A DNA stretch of 48,386 bases. It comes from a bacterium. Its GTDB lineage: Bacteria; Patescibacteriota; Saccharimonadia; Saccharimonadales; Saccharimonadaceae. The notes under the pieces are model-generated. The model was not told where the DNA came from and searched no databases. It worked only from the letters and a program-made list of their open reading frames with translations. Of the stretch, positions 17,346 to 24,939 are shown in pieces. The stretch lies in assembly GCA_030431855.1 (NCBI GenBank), contig JAUIII010000006.1, positions 1-48,386 on the forward strand. The letters are read 5' to 3'. How positions within the stretch are numbered: position 1 is the first letter of the stretch; each line of letters begins with the position of its first letter. A program made the translations under genes and the position numbers.

Positions 17346-17779
17346 TGAACAAGTTTTTCCGTAGTACACTCAGCCTGCTCACTGGCTACGACGATCCATC
17401 GGCATTTCTAAAGATGCCAAAGAAAATGATTCCGCTACGTGCACTGACAGAGCGACAACTCATACAAATGGAAAGTGAAATTGGCAAAACGCTATTCGGG
17501 CCAATACCAAAGGGACACCGCCGCGAATTCTTCAATCTCGATGAGAAAACATGGATCTGGCACGAAGAGTATACTGATGCAAATAAACAGCAACGAAGTA
17601 TCACGACCAAGTATGAGGTGCAGCCGAACGGCGTGCTGAAAGTACAAGACGGTGCTCGCTATAGCTACCTCGAGGGTGAAGAGCTAGAAAACTTTGGTCT
17701 AGCTGTGCAGATTTACTACGAACGAGTCGCACGTGAGATATATCAACGCGACCCACAAACAGGGTATAAACTCAGCTAA
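17345..17779 (+). CDS. Hypothetical protein, 144 aa
   Basis: A 144-residue protein of unknown function. The first 13 residues are mildly hydrophobic but too short for a membrane segment. The rest is mixed alpha/beta, with an aromatic central stretch (TWIWHEEYTDA) followed by QRSITTKYEVQPNGVLKVQ and a helical EELENFGLAVQIYYERVAREIYQRD. It is coupled to the 119-aa gene by a 1-nt overlap. No catalytic motif is visible. Confidence 0.6.
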   Translation: MNKFFRSTLSLLTGYDDPSAFLKMPKKMIPLRALTERQLIQMESEIGKTLFGPIPKGHRREFFNLDEKTWIWHEEYTDANKQQRSITTKYEVQPNGVLKVQDGARYSYLEGEELENFGLAVQIYYERVAREIYQRDPQTGYKLS

Positions 17780-17796
17780 CCCTCTGTTTGTTGCGG

Positions 17797-17802
17797 TATA
17801 AT
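17797..17802 (+). promoter_or_regulatory. -10 box before cysteine desulfurase gene
   Basis: TATAAT ends 7 nt before the ATG at 17810. No Shine-Dalgarno sequence is present, consistent with a leaderless mRNA. Confidence 0.55.
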
Positions 17803-17809
17803 TGAACGT

Positions 17810-18967
17810 ATGTCCCTAACGCAAATCTATCTTGACCATGCCGCGGCGACCCCGATGGACGAACGCGTGATTCACGCGATGCGCCCTTTTTTTGATGATG
17901 TATTTTTCAATCCGTCTAGTCCCTATGCGCCAGCGGTCGCCGTGCGTCGCGAATACGAACAAGCCAAATCAAGATTGGCGGCGACATTTGGTGCCAAAGC
18001 CGACGAGCTGGTGATGACGGCAGGGGCGACAGAATCGATCAATCTCGCATTTCATGGCGTCAATGGTCACGTTGTAACCAGCGCAATCGAGCATCATGCC
18101 GTACTGGCTGCAGCGGAGCAATGTGAGCATACCTTAGTAGCGCCAACAGACAAGGGAATTGTGAGCGCGGATACTGTTGCTGCAGCCCTTCGTCCAGATA
18201 CAGAACTGGTGAGTATACAGCTTGCGAACAACGAGATTGGTACTATCCAGCCACTACGCGATATTGCTATGGTAATCGAGAATGAGCGTCATCGCAGGGC
18301 AGACGCGGGTGAGACAACTCCCCTGCTCTTTCACAGCGATGCATCGCAGGGCTTTGGGCAGCTCGACGTGAGCGTTGCCCGTCTTGGTATTGATATGCTG
18401 ACCTTGAATAGTGGCAAAATGTATGGTCCAAAACAAGTTGGTTTGCTGTGGCTTAAAGCTGGTACGCACAGAGACCCGCTTATTGTAGGCGGGGGTCAAG
18501 AGCGAGGTCTGCGTAGTGGTACAGAGAATGTGGCCGGTGTGATTGGTTTTGCAAAGGCCGCTGAGCTCGCACACAAACATCACAAAGCAGAAGCCAAGCG
18601 GCTTGCTAAGCTACGCGATACAATGCAACAGCGTTTGCAGCATGCGTTCCCCGATATGGTGGTAAGTGGCCATACAAAAAAACGCCTGGCTGGTTCATTG
18701 CATATCGCGTTCCCTGGCCTTGATGGCGAACGACTGGTGTTTCGACTAGAGGCAAAGGGCGTGCTACTGGCAACCGGGAGTGCGTGTGCCGCGAACAAAG
18801 GTTCACGCTCGCACGTACTTGAAGCAATTGGTCTTGCGCCAGACGTCGCAGATGGTAGTTTGCGGATCACTATGGGTAAGCTGACAGATAGCGCCGACAT
18901 CGAGTCGGCGACAAACCTGATTATCGAAGAAGTAATGGCCGAATTCGAAAGGATTGGGCGTGCTTAG
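17810..18967 (+). CDS. Cysteine desulfurase (NifS/IscS family)
   Basis: A 385-residue PLP-dependent cysteine desulfurase, which takes sulfur from cysteine as an enzyme persulfide. Visible features are YLDHAAATPMDE, TAGATESINLAF, SIQLANNEIG and HSDASQGFGQ. The PLP Lys is in LNSGKMYGPK, where the family usually has SxHK, so His is replaced by Gly. The catalytic Cys is in TGSACAANKG. No IscU or SufBCD scaffold is in the window, and mnmA lies two genes downstream, so the likely acceptor is tRNA thiolation. It overlaps the next gene by 8 nt. Confidence 0.92.
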   Translation: MSLTQIYLDHAAATPMDERVIHAMRPFFDDVFFNPSSPYAPAVAVRREYEQAKSRLAATFGAKADELVMTAGATESINLAFHGVNGHVVTSAIEHHAVLAAAEQCEHTLVAPTDKGIVSADTVAAALRPDTELVSIQLANNEIGTIQPLRDIAMVIENERHRRADAGETTPLLFHSDASQGFGQLDVSVARLGIDMLTLNSGKMYGPKQVGLLWLKAGTHRDPLIVGGGQERGLRSGTENVAGVIGFAKAAELAHKHHKAEAKRLAKLRDTMQQRLQHAFPDMVVSGHTKKRLAGSLHIAFPGLDGERLVFRLEAKGVLLATGSACAANKGSRSHVLEAIGLAPDVADGSLRITMGKLTDSADIESATNLIIEEVMAEFERIGRA

Positions 18968-19565
18968 GCTGCTTCTATTAGCCGTGGTACTTGCTGGTGC
19001 GGGCATCGCAATGCTTGGCAGCTACCTAGCCATTGACGATTTGTCTCTCTGCGATAATCTGCCTACTTATAATGGTGAATGTCGCAAAGCGGATGCAATC
19101 GTCGCTATTAGTGGCGGTAACACTCCTGAACGAGCGCTTGAGGCGATTGAACTGTTCAAGCTTGGCTGGGGTGACAAGCTCATCTTCTCGGGTGCAGCCA
19201 AGGATACGTCGGGGCCAAGCAACGCAGAAGTAATGAAGCGACAGGCCATTGACGCTGGCGTTGACCCCAAAGATATATTGATAGAAACCTTTTCACAAAC
19301 AACCAAGCAAAACGCCACTAAAACCAGCAATGTGTTTGAGCGATACGGAATTACAGATGTTATTTTAGTCACCTCTCCCTATCACCAGCGCCGCGCGAGT
19401 TTGGAATTCGAGACAGCGACAGATAATAGTGTGATACTGCGTAATCATCCCACAACTCACGACGAAGATTGGTCGAACTGGTGGTGGCTCACGCCGCGTG
19501 GCTGGTGGTTGGCTGGTGGCGAAGTGGTAAAAATAATCGCATTTTACGCTGGACAAAGCCAGTAA
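18960..19565 (+). CDS. DUF218 (YdcF/SanA-like) membrane-anchored protein
   Basis: A 201-residue DUF218 protein. An N-terminal membrane anchor (about 2-22) is followed by a Rossmann-like domain with ADAIVAISGG, RALEAIELFK, KLIFSGAAKD and VILVTSPYHQRRASL. Family members (YdcF, SanA, ElyC) act in envelope integrity or bind nucleotides. The start is GTG at 18960, 6 nt after AGGA; a TTG at 18954 is the alternative. It overlaps the desulfurase by 8 nt and mnmA by 1 nt, so an envelope gene is sandwiched in a tRNA-thiolation operon. Confidence 0.83.
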   Translation: MLRLLLLAVVLAGAGIAMLGSYLAIDDLSLCDNLPTYNGECRKADAIVAISGGNTPERALEAIELFKLGWGDKLIFSGAAKDTSGPSNAEVMKRQAIDAGVDPKDILIETFSQTTKQNATKTSNVFERYGITDVILVTSPYHQRRASLEFETATDNSVILRNHPTTHDEDWSNWWWLTPRGWWLAGGEVVKIIAFYAGQSQ

Positions 19566-20596
19566 TGACAAAAGTATTCGTTGGCATGAGCGGTGGTGTT
19601 GACTCTAGTCTTACCGCTGCGTTGTTGGTAGAGCAAGGCTACGACGTGACAGGTGTCTACATGAAAAACTGGACGCAGGACCTACCAGGTATGCGCTGCC
19701 CATGGGCGGATGACTTGGCTGATGCAAAGCGTGTGGCCGTACAGCTCGGCATCGATTTTCGAGTGTTTGATTTTGAGACCGAGTATCGAGATAAGGTAGT
19801 TGGCTACATGATTGAAGAGTACAAACAGGGCCGTACCCCCAACCCAGACATCATGTGCAACCAAGAGGTAAAATTTAAATTATTCCTCGAGACGGCGCTT
19901 GAACAAGGCGCGGATATGATTGCGACTGGTCACTACGCAAAGGTCCAAGACGGCCAATTGCTGCGTGCAGAAGATGAAAACAAAGATCAAACATACTTTT
20001 TATACAGAGTTGAAGGGGCTGCGCTTGAAAAAACACTCTTCCCTTTGGGTGAATATACGAAACCCATGGTGCGCACAATGGCCGAAGAACGCGGCCTGTA
20101 CACTGCAGGCAAAAAAGACAGTCAAGGTATTTGTTTCGTGGGTCAGATAGGAATACGTGAGTTTCTGCAGCAATATATCGAAACACAACCTGGCGATATT
20201 ATTGATACTGCGTCGGGACAAAGTTTAGGGCGTCATGACGGAGCGATTTTCTACACGCTTGGTCAACGGCATGGCCTTGATATAGGCGGGGGGCTGCCCT
20301 ATTACGTAGTAGGCAAAGATATGTCAAAAAATGAAGTGTATGTTTCGACCAATCTCGACGACGAAAACTTGTGGAAACATGAAATCACACTACAAAATCT
20401 TCACTGGATACACAATGCACCTCGTGATGGCGACGAACTGCAGGTCCGCATTCGCCATCGAGCTGCGCTTGTTGCATGTACGTACTCAAAGGGCAGCCTG
20501 CGGCTTGCTGAGCCACAGCGTGCTGTTACGCCGGGGCAATCGGCAGTACTATATCAGGGCAAATTGTGCATCGGCGGGGGGATTGTAGTACAATAA
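19565..20596 (+). CDS. mnmA: tRNA-specific 2-thiouridylase MnmA
   Basis: A 343-residue MnmA, which thiolates U34 of tRNA-Lys, -Glu and -Gln using ATP and persulfide sulfur. The PP-loop is GMSGGVDSS at the N-terminus. The nucleophilic Cys is in NPDIMCNQEVKF and the persulfide-carrying Cys in DSQGICFVGQ; TGHYAK and the C-terminal beta-barrel are present. The ATG at 19565 shares an A with the previous stop. Sulfur is probably supplied by the desulfurase two genes upstream; no Tus relay is visible. Confidence 0.95.
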   Translation: MTKVFVGMSGGVDSSLTAALLVEQGYDVTGVYMKNWTQDLPGMRCPWADDLADAKRVAVQLGIDFRVFDFETEYRDKVVGYMIEEYKQGRTPNPDIMCNQEVKFKLFLETALEQGADMIATGHYAKVQDGQLLRAEDENKDQTYFLYRVEGAALEKTLFPLGEYTKPMVRTMAEERGLYTAGKKDSQGICFVGQIGIREFLQQYIETQPGDIIDTASGQSLGRHDGAIFYTLGQRHGLDIGGGLPYYVVGKDMSKNEVYVSTNLDDENLWKHEITLQNLHWIHNAPRDGDELQVRIRHRAALVACTYSKGSLRLAEPQRAVTPGQSAVLYQGKLCIGGGIVVQ

Positions 20597-20620
20597 ACCT
20601 AACAAGCATAAGGAGGACGA

Positions 20621-21088
20621 ATGGGACTACTTGATAACGTAAAAAACATGTTTGGAGGTAAGAAGGACATGCAAGACCAACCCAACCCAAGCCAACCAAC
20701 GCCAACCCCAGACCCAGCTGTTCCAGTAGACAGTCCAGCAATGGACGCAATGCCTACTGAAGGCTCGGTAGCACCTGCGGCAGATCCAGCAATGGACGCG
20801 AGCACCGATGCTGCTCCAGTAGACATGGCTGCTCCAGCTGAGCCAGCTGCCCCAGCAATTCCAACGGATCCAATGGCACCTGCTGCTCCAGCTATGCCAG
20901 AAGAGCCAGCTGCATCTGCCGTAGAACCGGTAGCTCCAGCTGAGCCAGCTATGCCGGTAGATGCATCAGTTGCACCAGCTCCAGCTGAGCCAGCTATGCC
21001 GGCGCCAGCTGCACCAATGCCAGAAGCGCCAGCTCCTGAAGCTCCTGCAACTGAAGAGCAGCAGCCACCAGTACCACCAGCTCAATAA
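20621..21088 (+). CDS. Ala/Pro-rich low-complexity repeat protein
   Basis: A 155-residue protein of unknown function preceded by a strong AGGAGG. Residues 1-17 (MGLLDNVKNMFGGKKDM) form a short amphipathic helix; the remainder is almost entirely Ala, Pro, Met, Glu and Asp, in loose repeats such as APAEPAMP. There is no signal peptide or membrane segment. The N-terminal helix could bind membrane or a partner, with the rest acting as a disordered tether (inference). At DNA level the repeats include a 26-nt duplication. It lies between mnmA and alaS. Confidence 0.65.
   Translation: MGLLDNVKNMFGGKKDMQDQPNPSQPTPTPDPAVPVDSPAMDAMPTEGSVAPAADPAMDASTDAAPVDMAAPAEPAAPAIPTDPMAPAAPAMPEEPAASAVEPVAPAEPAMPVDASVAPAPAEPAMPAPAAPMPEAPAPEAPATEEQQPPVPPAQ
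20932..21002 (+). repeat. Pair of identical 26-nt direct repeats inside Ala/Pro gene
   Basis: The copies at 20932-20957 and 20977-21002 are identical and 45 nt apart, an in-frame distance. They encode the APAEPAMP-type unit. Slippage or recombination between them would remove or add 15 residues without a frameshift. Confidence 0.85.
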
Positions 21089-21108
21089 AATTTATTTGGT
21101 ACATACAT

Positions 21109-21145
21109 ACAGAGGCTACTCAATCACAGTGGCCTCTGTTATAAT
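21109..21145 (+). promoter_or_regulatory. Inverted repeat abutting extended -10 of alaS
   Basis: An 8-bp inverted repeat (ACAGAGGC 21109-21116, GCCTCTGT 21132-21139, 15-nt loop) runs directly into the -10 box TATAAT (21140-21145), whose TGT extension is part of the repeat. The hexamer ends 7 nt before the alaS ATG at 21153. It may be an operator or a terminator for the upstream gene; no U-tract follows, so an operator is at least as likely. Confidence 0.5.
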
Positions 21146-21152
21146 GTGGGTA

Positions 21153-23063
21153 ATGAACGCTCAAGAAATTCGCAATGCATATTTAACGTACTTTAAAGAT
21201 CGTGGTCACGCAGTAGTAAAACGTGCGCCACTAGTACTTCACGACGATCCCACCACGCTGTTTACTGGCAGTGGTATGCAGCCTATTATCCCGTACCTTC
21301 TCGGCGAGCCACATCCAGAAGGCAATCGAATTGTTGACAGTCAAACCTGCCTGCGTGCAATGGATATAGAAGAAATTGGCGACAACCGCCACACGACCTT
21401 CTTCGAAATGCTAGGTAACTGGTCTCTCGGCGATTATTTCAAACAAGACCAGCTGACCTGGATGTACGAATTTTTACTAGACGTTGTAGAACTAGATATA
21501 AATAAAATCTACGCAACATGTTTTATCGGAGATGACCGATTTAACATTCCAAAAGACAATGAAAGCGCCGATCTACTAAAGAAAATCTTTAAGGATCGCG
21601 GCGTGGATGCTGAAACTGCAGACATTGGTTCTGACGAAGATGGATACAAGCGCGGAATTAAAGAAGGCGAGCGAATATTCTTCTACGATGGCTACAATAA
21701 CTGGTGGTGGCGTGGTAAGGGTGTTGCAGAAATGGTCGTTGGAGAACCAGGGGGTCCATCTAGTGAAATGTTTTATCGTTTTGACGAATCTGAACATACA
21801 GCGGCCGAAAAAGAGAAATATGGTGAAAACTGTCACCCTGCATGTGATTGTGGTCGATTTATGGAAATAGGAAACAATGTTTTCATGGAATATGTTCGTC
21901 GTGAAAGTGGTTTTGAAAAACTGCCAAAACAAAATGTTGACCATGGTGCTGGCCTGGAACGCATCGCCGCGGCCAAACTAGACGACCCAGATGTATTTAA
22001 AATCAGCCTGATGTGGCCAATCATTGAAAAGCTGGAAAAGCTAAGCAAAAAAAGCTACGACAGTCATACCAATGCCATGCGAGTCATCGCCGACCATCTG
22101 CGTGCTGCTACGTTCCTTGCGGTGGATGGCTGTGTACCAAGCAATAAAGAACAAGGCTATGTGATGCGACGTCTGCTGCGCCGCGCAATTCGTTTCGCGT
22201 TCGAACTGGGTATCGAGCAGAACTTTTTACAAGAAGTAGTGCCAGTCATTGCCGACATGTACCACGATGATTTCCCAGAAGTTGCCGAAAAGCGCGAGGA
22301 AGTGATTGCAGTGTTAGTGAAGGAAGAAAAAGTATTCCGTCAAACCTTGCGAAAAGGATTGAAAGAGCTTTCGAAATTCGACGGTCAAACAATTACTGGT
22401 GAGGTGTTATTTACGCTGTACGATACCTACGGCTTCCCTGTTGAGCTTTCTACCGAAGAAGTATTCAAGCAGGACATGGAGCTTTCTGAAAATTGGCGTG
22501 AAGAATTCGATGCAAAAATGGCCGAACAGCGGCAGCGCTCGCAAACCGCAGCCAAAGGCACGTTCAAAGGCGGCCTAGGCGGGCAAACCATGCAGCACAA
22601 AAAATACCATACAGCCACTCACCTGATGTACCAGGCTCTGCGTGATGTATTAGGCGACCACGTGGTGCAGCGGGGCAGCAACATTACCGAAGAGCGCCTA
22701 CGTTTCGACTTTTCACACCCAGAAAAGGTAACTCGCGAGCAGCTTGATCAAGTAGAAGAAATTGTAAACCGCGAAATTGCCAAAGATTTGCAAATTAGCT
22801 TCAAAGAATACCCTACTCAAGAGGCAACAGGACCACTAGGTGCTCTCGGCCAGTTCGGCGACCGCTACGGCGACACTGTGAAGGTGTACAGCATGAAAGA
22901 CAAGGAATCACCCGCAGACGAGCGACCATTTAGCTTCGAAATTTGTGGCGGGCCACATGTCGATCACACCTTGCAGCTATTTGAGGATGGCAAGAAATTC
23001 AAGATTACGAAAGAAGAAGCCTCAAGCGCCGGAATTCGACGTATCAAGGCTGTTCTACAGTAA
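21153..23063 (+). CDS. alaS: Alanyl-tRNA synthetase lacking the C-Ala domain
   Basis: A 636-residue class II alanyl-tRNA synthetase. The N-terminal catalytic domain shows GSGMQPIIPYLLGE, RNRHTTFFEM-like DNRHTTFFEMLGNWS, and NVFMEY. The tRNA-recognition helices follow, then the editing domain with its zinc site HTATH (486-490) and Cys598-x3-His602 in ICGGPH. Typical bacterial AlaRS is about 870 residues with a C-terminal dimerisation/tRNA-elbow domain; here the protein stops right after the editing domain at a clean stop codon. The ATG at 21153 is set by the -10 box 7 nt upstream. It ends 1 nt from the convergent GNAT gene. Confidence 0.95.
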   Translation: MNAQEIRNAYLTYFKDRGHAVVKRAPLVLHDDPTTLFTGSGMQPIIPYLLGEPHPEGNRIVDSQTCLRAMDIEEIGDNRHTTFFEMLGNWSLGDYFKQDQLTWMYEFLLDVVELDINKIYATCFIGDDRFNIPKDNESADLLKKIFKDRGVDAETADIGSDEDGYKRGIKEGERIFFYDGYNNWWWRGKGVAEMVVGEPGGPSSEMFYRFDESEHTAAEKEKYGENCHPACDCGRFMEIGNNVFMEYVRRESGFEKLPKQNVDHGAGLERIAAAKLDDPDVFKISLMWPIIEKLEKLSKKSYDSHTNAMRVIADHLRAATFLAVDGCVPSNKEQGYVMRRLLRRAIRFAFELGIEQNFLQEVVPVIADMYHDDFPEVAEKREEVIAVLVKEEKVFRQTLRKGLKELSKFDGQTITGEVLFTLYDTYGFPVELSTEEVFKQDMELSENWREEFDAKMAEQRQRSQTAAKGTFKGGLGGQTMQHKKYHTATHLMYQALRDVLGDHVVQRGSNITEERLRFDFSHPEKVTREQLDQVEEIVNREIAKDLQISFKEYPTQEATGPLGALGQFGDRYGDTVKVYSMKDKESPADERPFSFEICGGPHVDHTLQLFEDGKKFKITKEEASSAGIRRIKAVLQ

Positions 23064-23064
23064 A

Positions 23065-23580
23065 CTAGAGCTTTGCGCTAATGCGACCATCGCCGCCGGT
23101 TGGTTCGAATTCGGGCTGTAAGCCGGCACGGCTCGTCATGCGCACATCGGCAACCAGCGCTGTTGGTTGAGCAGTTGCACGAATCTCGGTGTCGCCACGG
23201 TCTGAAGCTGTCGACACAATTGCACTAATAAGTTTTTGACCAACCTTACGCCGGCGGGCCTCGGGTGCTACCGCGACTCCTTCTACATAGGTTACCCTTG
23301 CCCCGGTGTCCGAATCACGAAGTTGATGAAAAACACCGAGGCCAATTGGACGTGCATCATCAAATGCGGCGACGCACTCACTTGAGGCTAAGTCATCATA
23401 TAATTCCATCAACTGGTCATAGCTCAGGTCGGGTAGCATACGAGAATCAACGTCATCTTGCTGCGAAAGTGCATATACGCGCAACATTTCCACCAGGTCG
23501 GCTGGCATTTCTTCCAGCGATGTCCAAGTATCAGCGGGCAGTTCAAACGGTTTAATGGTCGGATCTGATGGCGTTTCCAT
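23065..23580 (-). CDS. GNAT-family N-acetyltransferase
   Basis: A 171-residue GNAT acyltransferase. Motif A is clear: YVEGVAVAPEARRRKVGQKLISAIV at about residues 99-123, with the acetyl-CoA-binding R-R-x-x-G-x-G/K loop. Preceding strands (CVAAFDD, PIGLGVFHQL) fit the fold. The substrate is unknown. The ATG at 23580 lies 6 nt after a TGC-TATAAT box on the same strand, giving a leaderless message. Confidence 0.82.
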   Translation of the reverse strand: METPSDPTIKPFELPADTWTSLEEMPADLVEMLRVYALSQQDDVDSRMLPDLSYDQLMELYDDLASSECVAAFDDARPIGLGVFHQLRDSDTGARVTYVEGVAVAPEARRRKVGQKLISAIVSTASDRGDTEIRATAQPTALVADVRMTSRAGLQPEFEPTGGDGRISAKL

Positions 23581-23586
23581 ATTACA

Positions 23587-23592
23587 ATTATA
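23587..23592 (-). promoter_or_regulatory. Extended -10 box before GNAT gene
   Basis: On the minus strand TGC-TATAAT ends 6 nt before the ATG whose first base is at 23580. Confidence 0.55.
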
Positions 23593-23644
23593 GCATAAAC
23601 ATAAACATTTTGCAAGTATCTTTGCACCTCTAGATAAACAGTAG

Positions 23645-23650
23645 TATAAT
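23645..23650 (+). promoter_or_regulatory. -10 box of the FtsA/PilM-like operon
   Basis: TATAAT overlaps the first in-frame ATG (23649), so translation must start at the next ATG (23661), 10 nt after the hexamer. This promoter is divergent from that of the GNAT gene, about 52 nt away. Confidence 0.5.
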
Positions 23651-23660
23651 GGTACTACTT

Positions 23661-24935
23661 ATGGTTCTAAATAAATTACGCAACATGCACCGTGCTCGAG
23701 CAGAGGCCGAAGACAAGCAGCACATAGTGGCACTTGATATTGGTACCGAGTTTGTGAAGGCGTTGATAGCCAAGATTGAAGACGACAAAATGAAGATTGT
23801 TGGCGTGGGTAGGGCACGTCAAAATGTGAGCGATATGCATTCTGGCGCCATTGCCGACATTGCAGGTGTAGTGCAAAATTGCGAATCCGCGCTTGCCGAA
23901 GCAGAGGATCAAGCCGGTCTGCAAGCCAAGCGAGCAGTGATCGGTATAGCAGGGGAGCTGGTAATTGGGGTTACCAACACGATTCGTTACCGTCGACCCC
24001 AGCCAGATCGTCCACTAGATATTGCAGAAATGGAATTTATCATTGAAAAGGTGCAAGAGCGCGCGCAGGGGAAAGCTCAGAAACAAATCGCGCTTGAAAC
24101 TGGCAATGAAGAGGTAGAGGTAAAGCTCGTCAACTCGGCGTTGGTTAGTATCCACATCGACGGCTACAAGGTGTCGAACCCGATAGGATTTCAAGGTAAA
24201 GATGTAGCGGTGCAAATTTATACGGCATTTGCTCCGATGGTGCACATAGGCGCACTCGAGCGCGTGGCCGACGAGCTGGCCCTTGAGCTACTAGCAGTCG
24301 CGGCCGAACCATTCGCGGTAAGTCGCAGCGTGCTAGGCAATGATGCGAGCAGTAACTTCACGGCTATCCTAGCAGATGTTGGTGGCGGTACTACTGACAT
24401 CGCTGTGGTAAACGACGGCGGTGTAGAAGGAACAAAAATGTTCGGCATCGGTGGACGCAGCTTTACTCGTACGATTGCCAGCGAACTGAGTCTTAGCTAC
24501 GAAGAGGCGGAAAAACTAAAGCTGAATATCGACAATGAACAGATAAAAACCAGCGTAAAGAAACAGGCGGAAGGTGCCATAGATAAAACGCTTGATGTGT
24601 GGTTGTCTGGCGTAGAGCTTGCGCTGAGTGAGTTTGACTCTGTTGATCACTTACCAAACAAACTACTGCTGTGTGGTGGTGGTGCCAGTTTGGTAAAACT
24701 TACCGAAGCGTTGAATACCGAAAACTGGTATAAAAACTTGCCATTTACCAAGCGCCCAACCGTGCAGCTGATATCGCCAGACGCTGTGCTGGGTATCGAA
24801 GATTCCACCGCGAAAGCCAATGACCACACCTTCATCACTGCTATGGGTTTGCTACGGGTGGGCTATGATACAATCGTAGGAAGTGACGACAGCGGCTCGG
24901 TAAAGGAAAAACTAAACCGTATTTTACGGATTTAA
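23661..24935 (+). CDS. FtsA/PilM-family actin-like ATPase
   Basis: A 424-residue actin-fold protein of the FtsA/PilM group, with phosphate-1 VALDIGTEFVKALIA, an SHS2-like insertion at about 80-165, phosphate-2 ILADVGGGTTDIAVV and the adenosine motif LLLCGGGASLVKL. FtsA tethers FtsZ to the membrane; PilM does the equivalent for type IV pili. There is no obvious C-terminal amphipathic FtsA anchor, although the end (SVKEKLNRILRI) is basic. No ftsZ is adjacent; the next gene encodes a membrane protein that could serve as the partner, in the way PilN partners PilM. Start chosen at 23661 because the ATG at 23649 lies in the -10 box. Confidence 0.82.
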   Translation: MVLNKLRNMHRARAEAEDKQHIVALDIGTEFVKALIAKIEDDKMKIVGVGRARQNVSDMHSGAIADIAGVVQNCESALAEAEDQAGLQAKRAVIGIAGELVIGVTNTIRYRRPQPDRPLDIAEMEFIIEKVQERAQGKAQKQIALETGNEEVEVKLVNSALVSIHIDGYKVSNPIGFQGKDVAVQIYTAFAPMVHIGALERVADELALELLAVAAEPFAVSRSVLGNDASSNFTAILADVGGGTTDIAVVNDGGVEGTKMFGIGGRSFTRTIASELSLSYEEAEKLKLNIDNEQIKTSVKKQAEGAIDKTLDVWLSGVELALSEFDSVDHLPNKLLLCGGGASLVKLTEALNTENWYKNLPFTKRPTVQLISPDAVLGIEDSTAKANDHTFITAMGLLRVGYDTIVGSDDSGSVKEKLNRILRI

Positions 24936-24939
24936 AACG

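Noticed and set aside
20932-21002. CRISPR-like repeats
   Set aside because: Only two 26-nt copies, inside an open low-complexity coding frame and spaced by related sequence; no cas genes.
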